Part shown: in pieces, positions 46,232 through 56,112 of the stretch | Numbering within the stretch: the stretch's first letter is position 1 | Layout of the letters: each line of letters begins with the position of its first letter | Source of the DNA: Marinobacter litoralis | GTDB taxonomy: Bacteria > Pseudomonadota > Gammaproteobacteria > Pseudomonadales > Oleiphilaceae | Assembly (NCBI RefSeq): GCF_003336705.1 | Contig: NZ_QMDL01000002.1 | Coordinates: 357,262-421,261 of the forward strand | DNA: 64,000 nucleotides | Direction: 5' to 3' | Notes under the pieces: model-generated | The model's database searches: none | Told to the model about the DNA's origin: nothing | What the model saw: the letters and a program-made list of their open reading frames with translations, nothing else | Translations under genes and position numbers: made by a program

Positions 46232-46567
46232 ATGAAAGTACATACTTCTGTAATGACCGCGGGCGTACTGATGGCCGCTCTTTTCGCAGCCAGCCCTGCT
46301 GCTTTGGCCCACGACCACAAAGGCATGGATCACCACGAAGGCAAGCGCGACAAGAAAGAAATGTGCGAAGACTTCCGGGAAGGCAAAGGGAAATTCAGCA
46401 AGGAACACCGGGAAGAGCGCCAGAAAGAAATGCAGGAACATCGTGCCGAAATGGCCGATCGCCTGATGCTCACCGATGAACAGCGTGTGATCTGGAGCGA
46501 GATCCACGACGAGCGCATGGAAAAATGGCAGAAAAAAATGGAAAAACGCTGCGACGACATGAAATAG
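46232..46567 (+). CDS. Spy/CpxP-like periplasmic protein
   Basis: 111 residues with a Sec signal (cleavage near ALA-HDHK), a His/Lys/Glu-rich helical body and a LTxxQ-type motif (LMLTDEQRVIWSEIHDERM). Two cysteines (CEDF and CDDM) are unusual for Spy. CpxP/Spy proteins act as periplasmic chaperones and feedback inhibitors of CpxA. AGGA lies before the ATG. Divergent from the kinase/regulator pair, as cpxP is. Confidence 0.82.
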   Translation: MKVHTSVMTAGVLMAALFAASPAALAHDHKGMDHHEGKRDKKEMCEDFREGKGKFSKEHREERQKEMQEHRAEMADRLMLTDEQRVIWSEIHDERMEKWQKKMEKRCDDMK

Positions 46568-46628
46568 TGATCAAGCCTCGGGTTCTGTCGTATGGTATGC
46601 CCATTGTTTCACAGGGCTTAATATCACC

Positions 46629-47786
46629 ATGGCAGCACCCGAAATCACGGTAACAACCTGCGCCAGCATCGCGGACATTCCCCAAACGGAGTGGCAGCGG
46701 CTGGCCGGTTGCACCAACCCATTTCTTCGCTACGAATTCTTTCAGGCGCTGGAAGCTTCCGGCTGCACCCGCCCGGAAACCGGTTGGACACCCAGCCATT
46801 TGGTTTTCCGTCGCAACGGTCAAATTTGCGGCGTGGCGCCGGCATACCTGAAAAACAATTCGATGGGTGAGTACGTGTTCGATTGGGGCTGGGCGGAGGC
46901 TTATCAGCGCCATGGCCTACCCTACTATCCGAAACTGCTGATCGCAGTGCCCTTTACGCCCTCTCAAGGCCCACGCTTACTGTTGGATGACGAAGCCCGG
47001 GCCCGGCTAACGCCGGAAACGCTGGACGACCTGCTTACCAACCTGACGGCACAGCTTGGCGCAAACTCCTGGCACCTGCTGTTCCCCAACGCAGCGGATC
47101 AGGCATTACTCGGCCATGACGAGGAGCTCCATCGCATAGGCTGCCAGTTTCATTGGCACAACCGAAACTACCAACACTTTGACGACTTCTTGGCCGAGCT
47201 CACCTCCCGCAAACGCAAATCCATCCGCAAAGAACGGCGGCAGGTAGCGGAGCAAGGCATCGGCTTCCGCCACATTCACGGGCGGGACATCTCGGATCAG
47301 GTGCTGTCAGCATTTTACGTGTTCTATCAGGCCACCTACCTGAAGCGCGGCCAACGGCCCTACCTCAACAAAGCCTTCTTTGCACAGTTACGAGAGAACC
47401 TGCCCGAGCACCTGCACGTGATCATGGCGATACGAGACGGCGAAATGATTGCCGGCGCGCTGTTTCTGGCCGGCGAATCTACGCTTTACGGTCGCTACTG
47501 GGGCTGTCTGGACGAATACAATCACCTGCATTTTGAAACCTGCTACTACCAAGGCATTGAACTTGCGCTGACGCTGGGCCTTCAGCATTTCGATGCCGGC
47601 GCCCAAGGCGAACACAAACTGGTGCGAGGCTTCGAACCGGTCATCACCCACTCCTGGCACGGCATACTTCACCCGGGCTTCCGGGACGCGGTTGCGGCAT
47701 TTACACGGGAAGAAGCCGAACAGGTTATCGGCTATTTTGACGATGCCCACTCGGTGCTGCCCTTCCGGCAACAGGATCAGGAATAG
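46629..47786 (+). CDS. GNAT-fold acyltransferase-like protein (COG3146, DUF482)
   Basis: 385 residues in the family sometimes labelled peptidoglycan-biosynthesis or N-acyltransferase-like. Landmarks: NPFLRYEFFQALEASG near the start, VFDWGWAEAYQRHGLPYYPKL, SRKRKSIRKERRQV, and FDAGAQGEHKLVRGFEPV at the C-terminus. No signal peptide. Its substrate is unknown. A 48-base gap leads to the next gene on the same strand. Confidence 0.85.
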   Translation: MAAPEITVTTCASIADIPQTEWQRLAGCTNPFLRYEFFQALEASGCTRPETGWTPSHLVFRRNGQICGVAPAYLKNNSMGEYVFDWGWAEAYQRHGLPYYPKLLIAVPFTPSQGPRLLLDDEARARLTPETLDDLLTNLTAQLGANSWHLLFPNAADQALLGHDEELHRIGCQFHWHNRNYQHFDDFLAELTSRKRKSIRKERRQVAEQGIGFRHIHGRDISDQVLSAFYVFYQATYLKRGQRPYLNKAFFAQLRENLPEHLHVIMAIRDGEMIAGALFLAGESTLYGRYWGCLDEYNHLHFETCYYQGIELALTLGLQHFDAGAQGEHKLVRGFEPVITHSWHGILHPGFRDAVAAFTREEAEQVIGYFDDAHSVLPFRQQDQE

Positions 47787-47834
47787 GCTCTATACTGTAA
47801 GCCTAGGACAGGAATTCGACGGAGGTCGAACGCC

Positions 47835-48500
47835 ATGGACGCTGGTCAATTATGGACCCTGCTGCCACTCCACAATCTGGCGCTCCTGCTCGCCGCAGGG
47901 GCCTCATTGCTTGCGCTATTGGCCATCTTGCTGACTCTGGGTGCCCGAAGGCGCAACAAGCAACAAATCGATGCACTGCGGGAACGGGCCGATAGCCTTT
48001 GGCGGGAAGTGGACGAAATGCGCGTGGTCGATTTTAATCAGCCGCTCGGTGCCAAGGTATCGGATCAAGGCTCGCTGCTGGATCAGGAGCGTTACCGCAC
48101 CGAGAAGGCAGCCTATGACATCATCTGGCCGAACGTGTGGCATCTTCACGACCGGCTCGGCATTTTTCTGCGCGCTGTTGAAGCAGGAGAAGCCGCAAAC
48201 GAATTACGCCTCGAGGCGCGCCAAGCCGCCATTGAAGCCCGAAGCCACCTGAACCAAAACCGCCCGTTTTGCAGCGAAACGATTGAAAACCTGGCCTCTC
48301 GCTTGATTGATACCGAAATAAAAGCGCACTTGGCCGCCTGCCAGCATCTGGACCAGAAAAAAGAAGTCGCCAGCGCACCGTCCAATCACGACCTGCGCGT
48401 GCTTCAGGATAAATGCCATACGCTGCACGATGGCGAAGCCCGGGAACTACTGAACCAACTGGCCTCCACCATCCGGCACCGCACGATAAGACACTCCTAG
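47835..48500 (+). CDS. Hypothetical single-TM protein (221 residues)
   Basis: One N-terminal TM segment (about 13-36, LALLLAAGASLLALLAILLT) is followed by a charged cytosolic helical domain. A conserved-looking tract RYRTEKAAYDIIWPNVWHLHDRLGIFLRAVEAGE lies mid-protein. GGAGG lies 9 bases before the ATG. Not recognised; coil-rich layout suggests a membrane-anchored scaffold. Converges with azlD. Confidence 0.7.
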   Translation: MDAGQLWTLLPLHNLALLLAAGASLLALLAILLTLGARRRNKQQIDALRERADSLWREVDEMRVVDFNQPLGAKVSDQGSLLDQERYRTEKAAYDIIWPNVWHLHDRLGIFLRAVEAGEAANELRLEARQAAIEARSHLNQNRPFCSETIENLASRLIDTEIKAHLAACQHLDQKKEVASAPSNHDLRVLQDKCHTLHDGEARELLNQLASTIRHRTIRHS

Positions 48501-48519
48501 TTCACGCCAGTACTCGCCA

Positions 48520-48831
48520 TTAAACGAAGTAGCGCACCAGAGCCGCGGCCACCAACCCTACAGAGATCGCCGGAAGCGGCTTGCGGATTGCCAGCATGGT
48601 GATCGCCGTAGCCACCAGCGCGGCCAAAGCCCCGGCATCACCAGACACCGCCATAGGCACGATGATCGCTATCAGCACGGAACTGGCCATGGCGTTGATG
48701 AAGCTTTCAACCCGCGGGCTGATCTTCACAAACGACATAGCGAAAACACCGCCAAAACGGGTTACCAAGGTGACCAACGTCATGAGCACAATCAGAACGA
48801 GAACGCCGACCGGGGTGGTTTCAATGGTCAT
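48520..48831 (-). CDS. azlD: Branched-chain amino acid exporter subunit AzlD
   Basis: 103 residues with three to four TM segments (VLIVLMTLVTLVTRFGGVFA, a signature start of AzlD). Partner of AzlC, with which it overlaps by 11 bases. Together they export branched-chain amino acids. Confidence 0.92.
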   Translation of the reverse strand: MTIETTPVGVLVLIVLMTLVTLVTRFGGVFAMSFVKISPRVESFINAMASSVLIAIIVPMAVSGDAGALAALVATAITMLAIRKPLPAISVGLVAAALVRYFV

Positions 48832-49567
48832 GTTCAGCTCCTGCTTGCTCTGAGTTTTCTGAGGCTCGCGGCTCCAGCCAGAACACCCCTACTGCTCCGC
48901 CAGCCAAAGCGCCGACAACCACGTGCATGTTGGCCGGCAACCACTTCCAGGCAGCAAGAGACGTCACGCCTGCCACCAACCACACCACCACAACCCGAGG
49001 CGTGGCCTTACCACCCAACACCATCGACAGCAGGAAACAACCAAGCACCATATCCAACCCAAAGGCTTTCGGGTTTTGCAGCAAGCCACTGAAGTAGGCA
49101 CCAAACGCCGTACCCAATACCCACGCCAGCCACAACACCACGCCACCTCCCAGAATCACTTCCAGGTTACGCCGGCCGTTCTGGTAATCCTGCGCCGAAA
49201 CCGCCCAGTTGGCATCCGTCAGGAACAGCAACAAGCCATACCGACGCGCCGGCGATACGTCTTTCAGCATGGGATACAGCGAGGCACCCATCAGCAGATG
49301 GCGGGCGTTGATCGCAAACACCACCACCAGCATGGGAATCACCGACACTTCCGCCCCCCACAAGTCCAACGCCCCGAACTGCGAAGCGCCGGCAAATACC
49401 GTAAAGCTCATCAGGATGGACTGAAACGGAGACAGGCCGGTCTGAGTCGCCGCCAATCCGAACGCGGCACCAAAGGCGACGACGAACAGGGATATAGGCA
49501 GTAACCGGAAGAACTCAGCGCGCACCTTGTGCGGCTGAAATTGGTAAGAATAAGTATGAGCAGACAT
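48821..49567 (-). CDS. azlC: Branched-chain amino acid exporter subunit AzlC
   Basis: Large permease subunit, 248 residues with about seven TM segments. AzlC signature FRLLPISLFVVAFGAAFGLAA and FAINARHLLMGASLYPML. No good ribosome site is seen before the ATG. It is divergent from the indolepyruvate oxidoreductase operon, across a 304-base region containing a LiuR-like site, which fits co-ordination of branched-chain amino acid metabolism. Confidence 0.93.
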   Translation of the reverse strand: MSAHTYSYQFQPHKVRAEFFRLLPISLFVVAFGAAFGLAATQTGLSPFQSILMSFTVFAGASQFGALDLWGAEVSVIPMLVVVFAINARHLLMGASLYPMLKDVSPARRYGLLLFLTDANWAVSAQDYQNGRRNLEVILGGGVVLWLAWVLGTAFGAYFSGLLQNPKAFGLDMVLGCFLLSMVLGGKATPRVVVVWLVAGVTSLAAWKWLPANMHVVVGALAGGAVGVFWLEPRASENSEQAGAEHDH

Positions 49568-49871
49568 CGGGAGAAACTAAGCCGAAACCCGAGAAACACG
49601 AATAGGTAAAAACCACTAAGCAAAATTATTTTCCGCCCTCAGCTCAAACAGTTAGATGTAAAAATCACATTTTCTCAAAGCACAAACCCTCAACCCCTGT
49701 TGACGTACACGTAAACTTAATCTAGTTTATTTTTCGTCCAGTCCCAAAAGGACAACCCGGGTAATCCACCGGGTAGGACCGATGAAATCTAACATCCGGC
49801 CAAAAGCCGGGATTACAAAAACAAGACATTACCTACCGCCGCGATCCGGCCAGGTAGTAGAGGATTTCGAC
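49568..49871. other. Divergent regulatory region azlC / indolepyruvate oxidoreductase
   Basis: 304 bases holding the LiuR-like palindrome listed separately and an AT-rich stretch. An in-frame ATG at 49782 would extend the oxidoreductase by 30 residues, but that extra sequence lacks family similarity and the start at 49872 has a better ribosome site. Confidence 0.6.
49700..49716 (+). promoter_or_regulatory. LiuR-like (MerR-type) operator/promoter
   Basis: TTGACGTACACGTAAAC contains the inverted repeat ACGT-AC-ACGT and begins with a -35-like TTGACG. It resembles the LiuR sites known upstream of branched-chain amino acid degradation genes in proteobacteria. A -10 region 17-19 bases downstream (TAGTTTAT) fits MerR-type promoters. 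Confidence 0.5.
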
Positions 49872-52800
49872 ATGTCAGATCTTTCACGCTCCCCCACGGG
49901 GCTGCGTCCCGTCAGCCTTGACGACGTCTGGAAAAAAGATACCGGTTCGGTCTACATGAACGGTAGCCAGGCTCTGGCGAGACTCCCCCTGCTCCAAGCC
50001 CAACTCGACCGTAACAACGATCTGAATACCGCCGGTTTTATCTCCGGTTATCGCGGATCTCCTCTTGGCGGTTTCGACAAGGTGCTGTGGAAAGCCCGGG
50101 ATCACCTCAAAGAACGGAACATTCACTTTCTGCCCGGTGTGAACGAAGACCTGGGTGCCACCGCTGTCTGGGGCAGCCAGCAGGTCAACATTTTCGAAGG
50201 CGCACGTTACGACGGCGTGTTTGCGCTCTGGTACGGTAAAGGTCCGGGCGTTGATCGCACCGGCGACGTGTTCAAACACGGTAATGCGGCCGGCACCTCC
50301 CGGTTTGGCGGCGTACTGGCGGTCGCGGGCGACGATCATGCCTGCAAATCGTCCACCTTGCCTCACCAAAGTGATTACGCGTTTCTCGATGCAGGCATGC
50401 CAGTCCTGAACCCGGCAGGCATTCAGGACATTCTTGATCTGGGCCTTTACGGCTGGGCGATGTCGCGGTTCAGTGGCTGCTGGGTTGGCTTCAAAGCCCT
50501 GGCCGAGAACATGGATTCATCCATTTCCGCCAATCTGGACCTCAGCCGGATCAACATCCGCACGCCCACTCATTTTCCATTACCGGAAGGCGGCCTGAAC
50601 TCCCGCTGGCCCGATAAGCCCATGGAGCAGGAAGAGCGCCTGCACCGATACAAGCTGGAAGCGGCAAAAGCTTTTTGCCGGGCCAACCGGCTGGACCACA
50701 CCGTACTTGAGGCCAAACAGCCGCGACTGGGCATTGTGACGACTGGCAAAGCCTATCTCGACGTTATTCAGGCGTTAGCCGACCTCGGCCTAGGCGATGA
50801 AGAACGTGAGGCCATAGGGCTGGCCGTTTATAAAGTCGCCATGCCTTGGCCGTTGGAGCCCGAGGGCATTCATGAATTCGCTTCAGGGCTGGAAGAAATT
50901 CTGGTAGTTGAAGAGAAACGGGGCTTGATCGAGGAACAGATCAAAACCCAACTTTATACCTGGCAGGATGGTCAGCGCCCGAACGTGATCGGCAAAAAGG
51001 ACGATCACGGCAAGGATCTGCTGCCAACCATCGCCGAACTGACACCCGCTATGGTGGCGCGTGCCATCGCGTCCCGACTGGATGGCCGCTATTGCAACGA
51101 CACGCTGCAGCAGCGCCTGAACTTCCTCACGGAAAAAGAAAACAGTCTGGCGCTGCCCAAAGAGCGGCTGGAGCGCACGCCTCACTTCTGTTCAGGCTGC
51201 CCGCACAACACCTCCACTCAGGTCCCCGAAGGCAGCCGCGCCCTTGGCGGCATTGGTTGCCACTACATGGCCACCTGGATGGATCGCGGCACGGACACCT
51301 TCACCCAGATGGGCGGTGAAGGCGTTACCTGGCTTGGCCAAGCGCCGTTTACCAACCAGAAACACGTCTTTCAGAACCTGGGCGACGGCACCTACTTTCA
51401 TTCCGGCATTTTAGCCATTCGAGCCGCGATCGCCTCCGGTGCCAACATCACTTACAAGATTCTCTACAACGACGCCGTCGCCATGACCGGTGGCCAGCCG
51501 GTGGACGGCACCTTGACGGTTCAGCAAATCAGCCACCAACTCTACGGCGAAGGCGTACGCCGCATTGCCGTGGTCAGCGACGATATCGACAAATACCCGT
51601 CCCGGGCGGATTTTGCCGACCGCACGACCTTCCATCACCGGGATGATCTGGACGCTCTGCAGCGGGAAATGCGCGAGATTGAAGGCTGTTCGGTGATCAT
51701 CTACGACCAAACCTGCGCCGCCGAAAAGCGCCGTCGTCGCAAGCGCGGCACCATGGAAGACCCGGACCAGCGCGTGATGATTCACTCCGATGTGTGCGAA
51801 GGCTGCGGTGATTGCGGCATTCAATCCAACTGTTTGTCGATTCTGCCGAAAGAAACCGATGCCGGGCGCAAACGCACTATTGACCAATCTTCCTGCAACA
51901 AGGATTTTTCCTGTGTGCGCGGTTTCTGTCCCAGCTTTGTCACCGTCAAAGGCGGCAGACTGAAAAAACCGGCAGGGGTCAGCTCTGCGGTGGACTTCCC
52001 CGAGCTTCCGGAACCTACGCCCGTTACCGGCAGCAACCCCTACGGCATTCTGCTGACCGGCGTGGGTGGTACCGGCGTGGTTACCGTGAGTGCCCTGCTG
52101 GGCATGGCCGCTCACCTTGAAGGCAAAGGCGTTTCCGTGCTGGATCAGGCTGGTCTGGCTCAGAAGTTTGGCGCGGTGGTCAGTCACATTCGCATCAGTG
52201 ACAAGCAAGAGGACATCCACGCCGTGCGCATTCCGGCCGGCGAGGCAGACCTGATGATTGCCTTCGATCTGATGGTGTCTGCGACCGACGATGCACTGGC
52301 GAAACTGGATAACCGCTTCTCACGGGCGGTAGTCAACACCGAGAAAGCCATGCCCGCGGCCTTCACCCGGGATCCGGACATCCAGTTCCCCGGCGAGTCG
52401 ATGGAACAGACCGTCAGAGAAGCCTGCCGCCCCGATGGCAGCTGGTTCCTCAATGCCGGCGACCTGGCCAAAGCGTTGATGGGCGATGGCATGGCCGTGA
52501 ACCTGTTTACCGTTGGCTTCGCCTGGCAACAAGGGCTGTTGCCACTGAGCGCAGCTGCCATTGAGCGTGCCATCGAGCTCAACAACGTAGCGGTTGAGAA
52601 AAACAAACAGGCTTTCCTCTGGGGCCGTCGTGCCGCTCACGATCTTGATCGGGTTATGGCGCTGGCTTTCCCGAAACCCAAAGGCACGCCGGTGCAGGTC
52701 ATGGAAACCACTGACCAACTCATCCAGCGCAACATGGCTCACCTGAGCGATTACCAGAATGCCTCTCTGGCCAAACGCTACGAGAAGCTGGTGCGCAATG

Positions 52801-53375
52801 CTGAACAGACCATCGCCCACAAACTAGGCCGCGATCCCCTCCTATTGCGATCGATCGTAGAAAACTACGCCAAAGTGTTGGCCTACAAAGACGAGTACGA
52901 AGTTGCTCGACTATTCAGCAACGGCAGCCTGCGCAAGCAACTCGAGGAACAATTCGAGGGGGATATTGAGCTTGAATTTAATCTGGCGCCACCTCTGCTT
53001 AGCCGCGGTAAAAACGGCGAACGGCCGAAAAAGCACACCTTTGGCCCCTGGATGGAAACGGTGTTCACCTGGCTGGCGAAAGCCCGCAGTCTGCGCGGCA
53101 CCCCGCTGGACCCATTCGGATACACCGCCGACCGCCGCCTGGAACGCAAACTCATTCGGGAGTACGAGGCGGACGTGGCTTTCCTGCTGAAACATTTGAG
53201 CAAGGACCACGCCGATGCGGCCCGCAACCTCGCCAGCCTGCCCGCGAAGATCCGCGGTTACGGGCCGGTAAAAGAAGCCGCCTATCATGCGGCCCAAAAA
53301 GAACGGGCGCAGTACCGGGCTGAATTAAGCCCTAATGAACGGGCGCATCAACAAATCGCCAACGCAGCTGTCTAA
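49872..53375 (+). CDS. Indolepyruvate ferredoxin oxidoreductase, fused subunits
   Basis: Thiamine-pyrophosphate enzyme of 1167 residues that oxidatively decarboxylates aryl or branched-chain 2-oxo acids to acyl-CoA. The alpha-type half has TPP and cluster residues (CSGCPHNTS, GIGCHYMATWMDRG), the middle a two-cluster ferredoxin-like part (DVCEGCGDCGIQSNCLSI, CVRGFCPSF), and the rest the gamma-like domain (GVGGTGVVTVSALLG). Start at the ATG at 49872 has an AGAGGA site. It is followed by leucine dehydrogenase, which would supply 2-oxo acids from Leu/Val/Ile, so it probably works on those. Confidence 0.93.
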   Translation: MSDLSRSPTGLRPVSLDDVWKKDTGSVYMNGSQALARLPLLQAQLDRNNDLNTAGFISGYRGSPLGGFDKVLWKARDHLKERNIHFLPGVNEDLGATAVWGSQQVNIFEGARYDGVFALWYGKGPGVDRTGDVFKHGNAAGTSRFGGVLAVAGDDHACKSSTLPHQSDYAFLDAGMPVLNPAGIQDILDLGLYGWAMSRFSGCWVGFKALAENMDSSISANLDLSRINIRTPTHFPLPEGGLNSRWPDKPMEQEERLHRYKLEAAKAFCRANRLDHTVLEAKQPRLGIVTTGKAYLDVIQALADLGLGDEEREAIGLAVYKVAMPWPLEPEGIHEFASGLEEILVVEEKRGLIEEQIKTQLYTWQDGQRPNVIGKKDDHGKDLLPTIAELTPAMVARAIASRLDGRYCNDTLQQRLNFLTEKENSLALPKERLERTPHFCSGCPHNTSTQVPEGSRALGGIGCHYMATWMDRGTDTFTQMGGEGVTWLGQAPFTNQKHVFQNLGDGTYFHSGILAIRAAIASGANITYKILYNDAVAMTGGQPVDGTLTVQQISHQLYGEGVRRIAVVSDDIDKYPSRADFADRTTFHHRDDLDALQREMREIEGCSVIIYDQTCAAEKRRRRKRGTMEDPDQRVMIHSDVCEGCGDCGIQSNCLSILPKETDAGRKRTIDQSSCNKDFSCVRGFCPSFVTVKGGRLKKPAGVSSAVDFPELPEPTPVTGSNPYGILLTGVGGTGVVTVSALLGMAAHLEGKGVSVLDQAGLAQKFGAVVSHIRISDKQEDIHAVRIPAGEADLMIAFDLMVSATDDALAKLDNRFSRAVVNTEKAMPAAFTRDPDIQFPGESMEQTVREACRPDGSWFLNAGDLAKALMGDGMAVNLFTVGFAWQQGLLPLSAAAIERAIELNNVAVEKNKQAFLWGRRAAHDLDRVMALAFPKPKGTPVQVMETTDQLIQRNMAHLSDYQNASLAKRYEKLVRNAEQTIAHKLGRDPLLLRSIVENYAKVLAYKDEYEVARLFSNGSLRKQLEEQFEGDIELEFNLAPPLLSRGKNGERPKKHTFGPWMETVFTWLAKARSLRGTPLDPFGYTADRRLERKLIREYEADVAFLLKHLSKDHADAARNLASLPAKIRGYGPVKEAAYHAAQKERAQYRAELSPNERAHQQIANAAV

Positions 53376-53441
53376 AACAAAAAACGGCCACCGCAGGCCC
53401 CACAAGGGTAGCGGTTGGCCACCGACAAGAGGTGAAACGCC

Positions 53442-54542
53442 ATGAACGTATTCAGCCATCCGGAGTTCGATAACCACGAACACCTGTCTTTCGTCTGCGA
53501 TGCCGAAACCGGCCTGAAAGGCATCATTGCCATCCACAATACCTCACGGGGTGCTGCGCTCGGCGGTTGCCGAATGTTCCCCTACGCCAGTGATGAAGAA
53601 GCCCTGAGGGATGTCCTGCGTTTGTCGCGCGGAATGACCTATAAATCGGCTCTCGCCAATCTGGACCTGGGCGGCGGCAAGTCTGTGATCATCGGAGACC
53701 CGCGTAAACACAAAACCGAAGCCTTGCTCGAAGCCATGGGCAGACATTTGGAAAGTTTAGGTGGCCAGTACATTGCCGCTGAGGATTCCGGTACCAGCGT
53801 GCCTGACCTGAAAGTCATGGGCCGCCAGACCTCTCATGTGGCCGGTGTAACAACCCGCACCGGCTTTGACGGCCTACCCAGCACGGGCGATCCGTCACCG
53901 GTAACCGCCTACGGAACCTTCATCGGCCTGAAAGCGGCCGTAAAACACAAACTTGGCACCGATGATTTAACCGGTCTGAAAGTGGCCGTTCAGGGCATCG
54001 GCAATGTTGGGTTCCGCTTGGCCCGGTATCTGAAAGAAGCCGGCGCCGAACTGTGGGTCACCGACATTCACGCCGACAACCTCAAGCGCGCGGTCGATGA
54101 ATTAGGCGCAACAGCCGTTCCGTCAGAGGACATTCTTACCCTACCGGTTGATGTTGTCGCCCCTTGCGCCATGGGTGCTGTACTGAATGATCAGAGCATT
54201 CCAGCGATCCGTGCCGCTGTCGTAGCCGGTGCGGCAAACAACCTCCTCGACCGGCCGGAGCACGACGCGGCACTTAAGCAACGAGGCATTCTCTATGCCC
54301 CGGACTTTGCCATCAATGCCGGCGGCATCATCGATGTATTTTACGAACGCACCCATGGTTCACCTGCGCAAATCCGCGCTCATGTAGACACCATCGGTGA
54401 CACCCTGACCGAGATATTTCAACGCTCCGACCGCACCGGCCTTGCGACCGGCGAGATCGCCAACCAACTGGCAGAAGAGCGTTTCAGAAAGCACGCCCCG
54501 GGTGCCGGGCTAACGCCCAGCCGACTGGCTCGCGCCGGGTAA
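53442..54542 (+). CDS. Leucine (Glu/Leu/Phe/Val) dehydrogenase
   Basis: NAD-dependent oxidative deamination of branched-chain amino acids, 366 residues. The substrate domain has the catalytic-lysine segment [13 protein letters not shown] and the conserved [10 protein letters not shown]; the NAD domain has [20 protein letters not shown] lies before the ATG. Second gene of the operon downstream of the 2-oxo acid oxidoreductase; its products are that enzyme's likely substrates. A good terminator follows. Confidence 0.95.
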   Translation: MNVFSHPEFDNHEHLSFVCDAETGLKGIIAIHNTSRGAALGGCRMFPYASDEEALRDVLRLSRGMTYKSALANLDLGGGKSVIIGDPRKHKTEALLEAMGRHLESLGGQYIAAEDSGTSVPDLKVMGRQTSHVAGVTTRTGFDGLPSTGDPSPVTAYGTFIGLKAAVKHKLGTDDLTGLKVAVQGIGNVGFRLARYLKEAGAELWVTDIHADNLKRAVDELGATAVPSEDILTLPVDVVAPCAMGAVLNDQSIPAIRAAVVAGAANNLLDRPEHDAALKQRGILYAPDFAINAGGIIDVFYERTHGSPAQIRAHVDTIGDTLTEIFQRSDRTGLATGEIANQLAEERFRKHAPGAGLTPSRLARAG

Positions 54543-54564
54543 CCTGACCCCGGCGCTTCCCCTT

Positions 54565-54596
54565 GGGAGCTGCAGAGTTCTGCGGCTCCCCTTTTT
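54565..54596 (+). terminator. Rho-independent terminator
   Basis: GGGAGCTGCAGA and TCTGCGGCTCCC pair at 11 of 12 positions (plus one G-T) across a 2-base loop, followed by CTTTTT. Confidence 0.85.
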
Positions 54597-54634
54597 AACC
54601 CCTGAAACAAAAACAATACCTTCGGGAGATCACT

Positions 54635-56047
54635 ATGTCTGTCACTTCATCCGGCTCCGCCACCTATTCGGAAGCCCTTGAGGGCTCCAATGCGAAACGG
54701 GGGCTCTGGTCCTCTCGGCTCGCCTTTATCCTGGCTGCCACCGGTTCCGCCGTTGGCCTTGGCAACATCTGGAAGTTCCCCTACGTCACCGGAGAAAACG
54801 GTGGTGGCGCCTTTGTACTGGTGTACCTTGCCTGTATCGCCGTGGTTGGTATCCCCATCATGATGGCAGAAGTCATGATCGGCCGCCGAGGCGGCCGCAG
54901 TCCGGTCAATAGCATCAGGCTCATTACCGAACGCGACAGACTTAACCCGGCTTGGAAACTGGTCGGTGCCATCGGCGTTCTCGCCGGCTTCTTAATTCTG
55001 TCGTTCTACTCGGTGATAGGCGGCTGGGCCATATCCTACGTGGGCACCACCGCAAGCGGGCAGCTGGCCGGGCAATCGGCCGAGGCCGTAGGCGCTATCT
55101 TCTCCGGCTTGCTGAGCACCCCGTCTACCCTACTGCTCTGGCACACCGTGTTTATGGCTCTGGTAATGGTAGTCGTAGCCCGGGGCGTTCGCTCTGGTCT
55201 TGAAAAAGCCGTCAGCATTCTAATGCCGGCGCTGTTTGTACTGCTGCTGCTCGTCGTAGGGTACGCCATGACCACCGGCCATTTCGGACAGGCTGCGGCG
55301 TTCCTGTTCCAGCCGGACTTCTCCAAGCTGACCACCTCCGGCGTGCTGGTGGCCCTTGGTCATGCGTTCTTTACGCTGAGTCTGGGCATGGCCGTGATGA
55401 TGGCTTACGGCTCCTACCTGCCGAAGAACATTTCCATCGCCAAAACCTCCATCACCGTGTCTGTGGTCGATACCGGCGTGGCACTCTTGGCCGGCTTGGC
55501 GATCTTCCCGATTGTCTTTGCCAACGGACTGGAGCCGGGCGCGGGCCCTGGCCTGATTTTCCAGACTCTGCCGCTGGCCTTTGGTCAGATGCCTATGGGC
55601 TCGTTGTTCGGCACTCTGTTCTTCGTCTTGCTGGTGTTCGCTGCCTGGACATCGGGCATTTCGCTTCTGGAGCCCATCGTGGAATGGCTGGAAGAACAGA
55701 AGGGAATGAACCGCGTCATCAGCACCCTCGCCGCCGGTGGCGTGTGCTGGGCACTGGGCATTGCGTCTGTGCTGTCACTGAACTTGTGGGCCGACGTAGC
55801 GCCGCTGGGCTTCATCCCGATGCTGGAAGGCAAAACCATTTTTGATCTGCTGGACTTCTTCACCGCCAACATACTGTTGCCGCTGGGTGGTCTGCTGGTT
55901 GCGCTGTTTGCCGGTTGGGTGATGTCTCGTCAAGCCATGGAAAACGAGCTGTCGCTGTCACCGGGCATGTTCAACTTGTGGTTTGTCACCGTCCGCTTTA
56001 TCACGCCGGTCGCTGTGGCTATCGTGTTTATCTACAACCTGATGTAA
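54635..56047 (+). CDS. Sodium-coupled neurotransmitter symporter family (NSS/SNF) transporter
   Basis: 470-residue LeuT-fold amino acid importer driven by Na+. TM1 carries the family signature ATGSAVGLGNIWKFPYVTGENGGG with the unwound segment, and about 11-12 TM segments follow. GGGAG lies before the ATG. It lies downstream of leucine dehydrogenase and probably supplies hydrophobic amino acids for this pathway. A palindrome follows the stop. Confidence 0.94.
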   Translation: MSVTSSGSATYSEALEGSNAKRGLWSSRLAFILAATGSAVGLGNIWKFPYVTGENGGGAFVLVYLACIAVVGIPIMMAEVMIGRRGGRSPVNSIRLITERDRLNPAWKLVGAIGVLAGFLILSFYSVIGGWAISYVGTTASGQLAGQSAEAVGAIFSGLLSTPSTLLLWHTVFMALVMVVVARGVRSGLEKAVSILMPALFVLLLLVVGYAMTTGHFGQAAAFLFQPDFSKLTTSGVLVALGHAFFTLSLGMAVMMAYGSYLPKNISIAKTSITVSVVDTGVALLAGLAIFPIVFANGLEPGAGPGLIFQTLPLAFGQMPMGSLFGTLFFVLLVFAAWTSGISLLEPIVEWLEEQKGMNRVISTLAAGGVCWALGIASVLSLNLWADVAPLGFIPMLEGKTIFDLLDFFTANILLPLGGLLVALFAGWVMSRQAMENELSLSPGMFNLWFVTVRFITPVAVAIVFIYNLM

Positions 56048-56050
56048 GCA

Positions 56051-56080
56051 AACGCCCGGGCAGCGCGCTGCCCGGGCGTT
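56051..56080. terminator. Perfect 30-base palindrome, terminator of the NSS gene
   Basis: AACGCCCGGGCAGC followed by its complement through a GC centre; every base pairs. It lies between convergent genes. No T-tract beyond GTTTC, so efficiency is uncertain. Confidence 0.6.
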
Positions 56081-56112
56081 TCAATGGTCCACCAAAATAA
56101 TTCTTACGGTTC

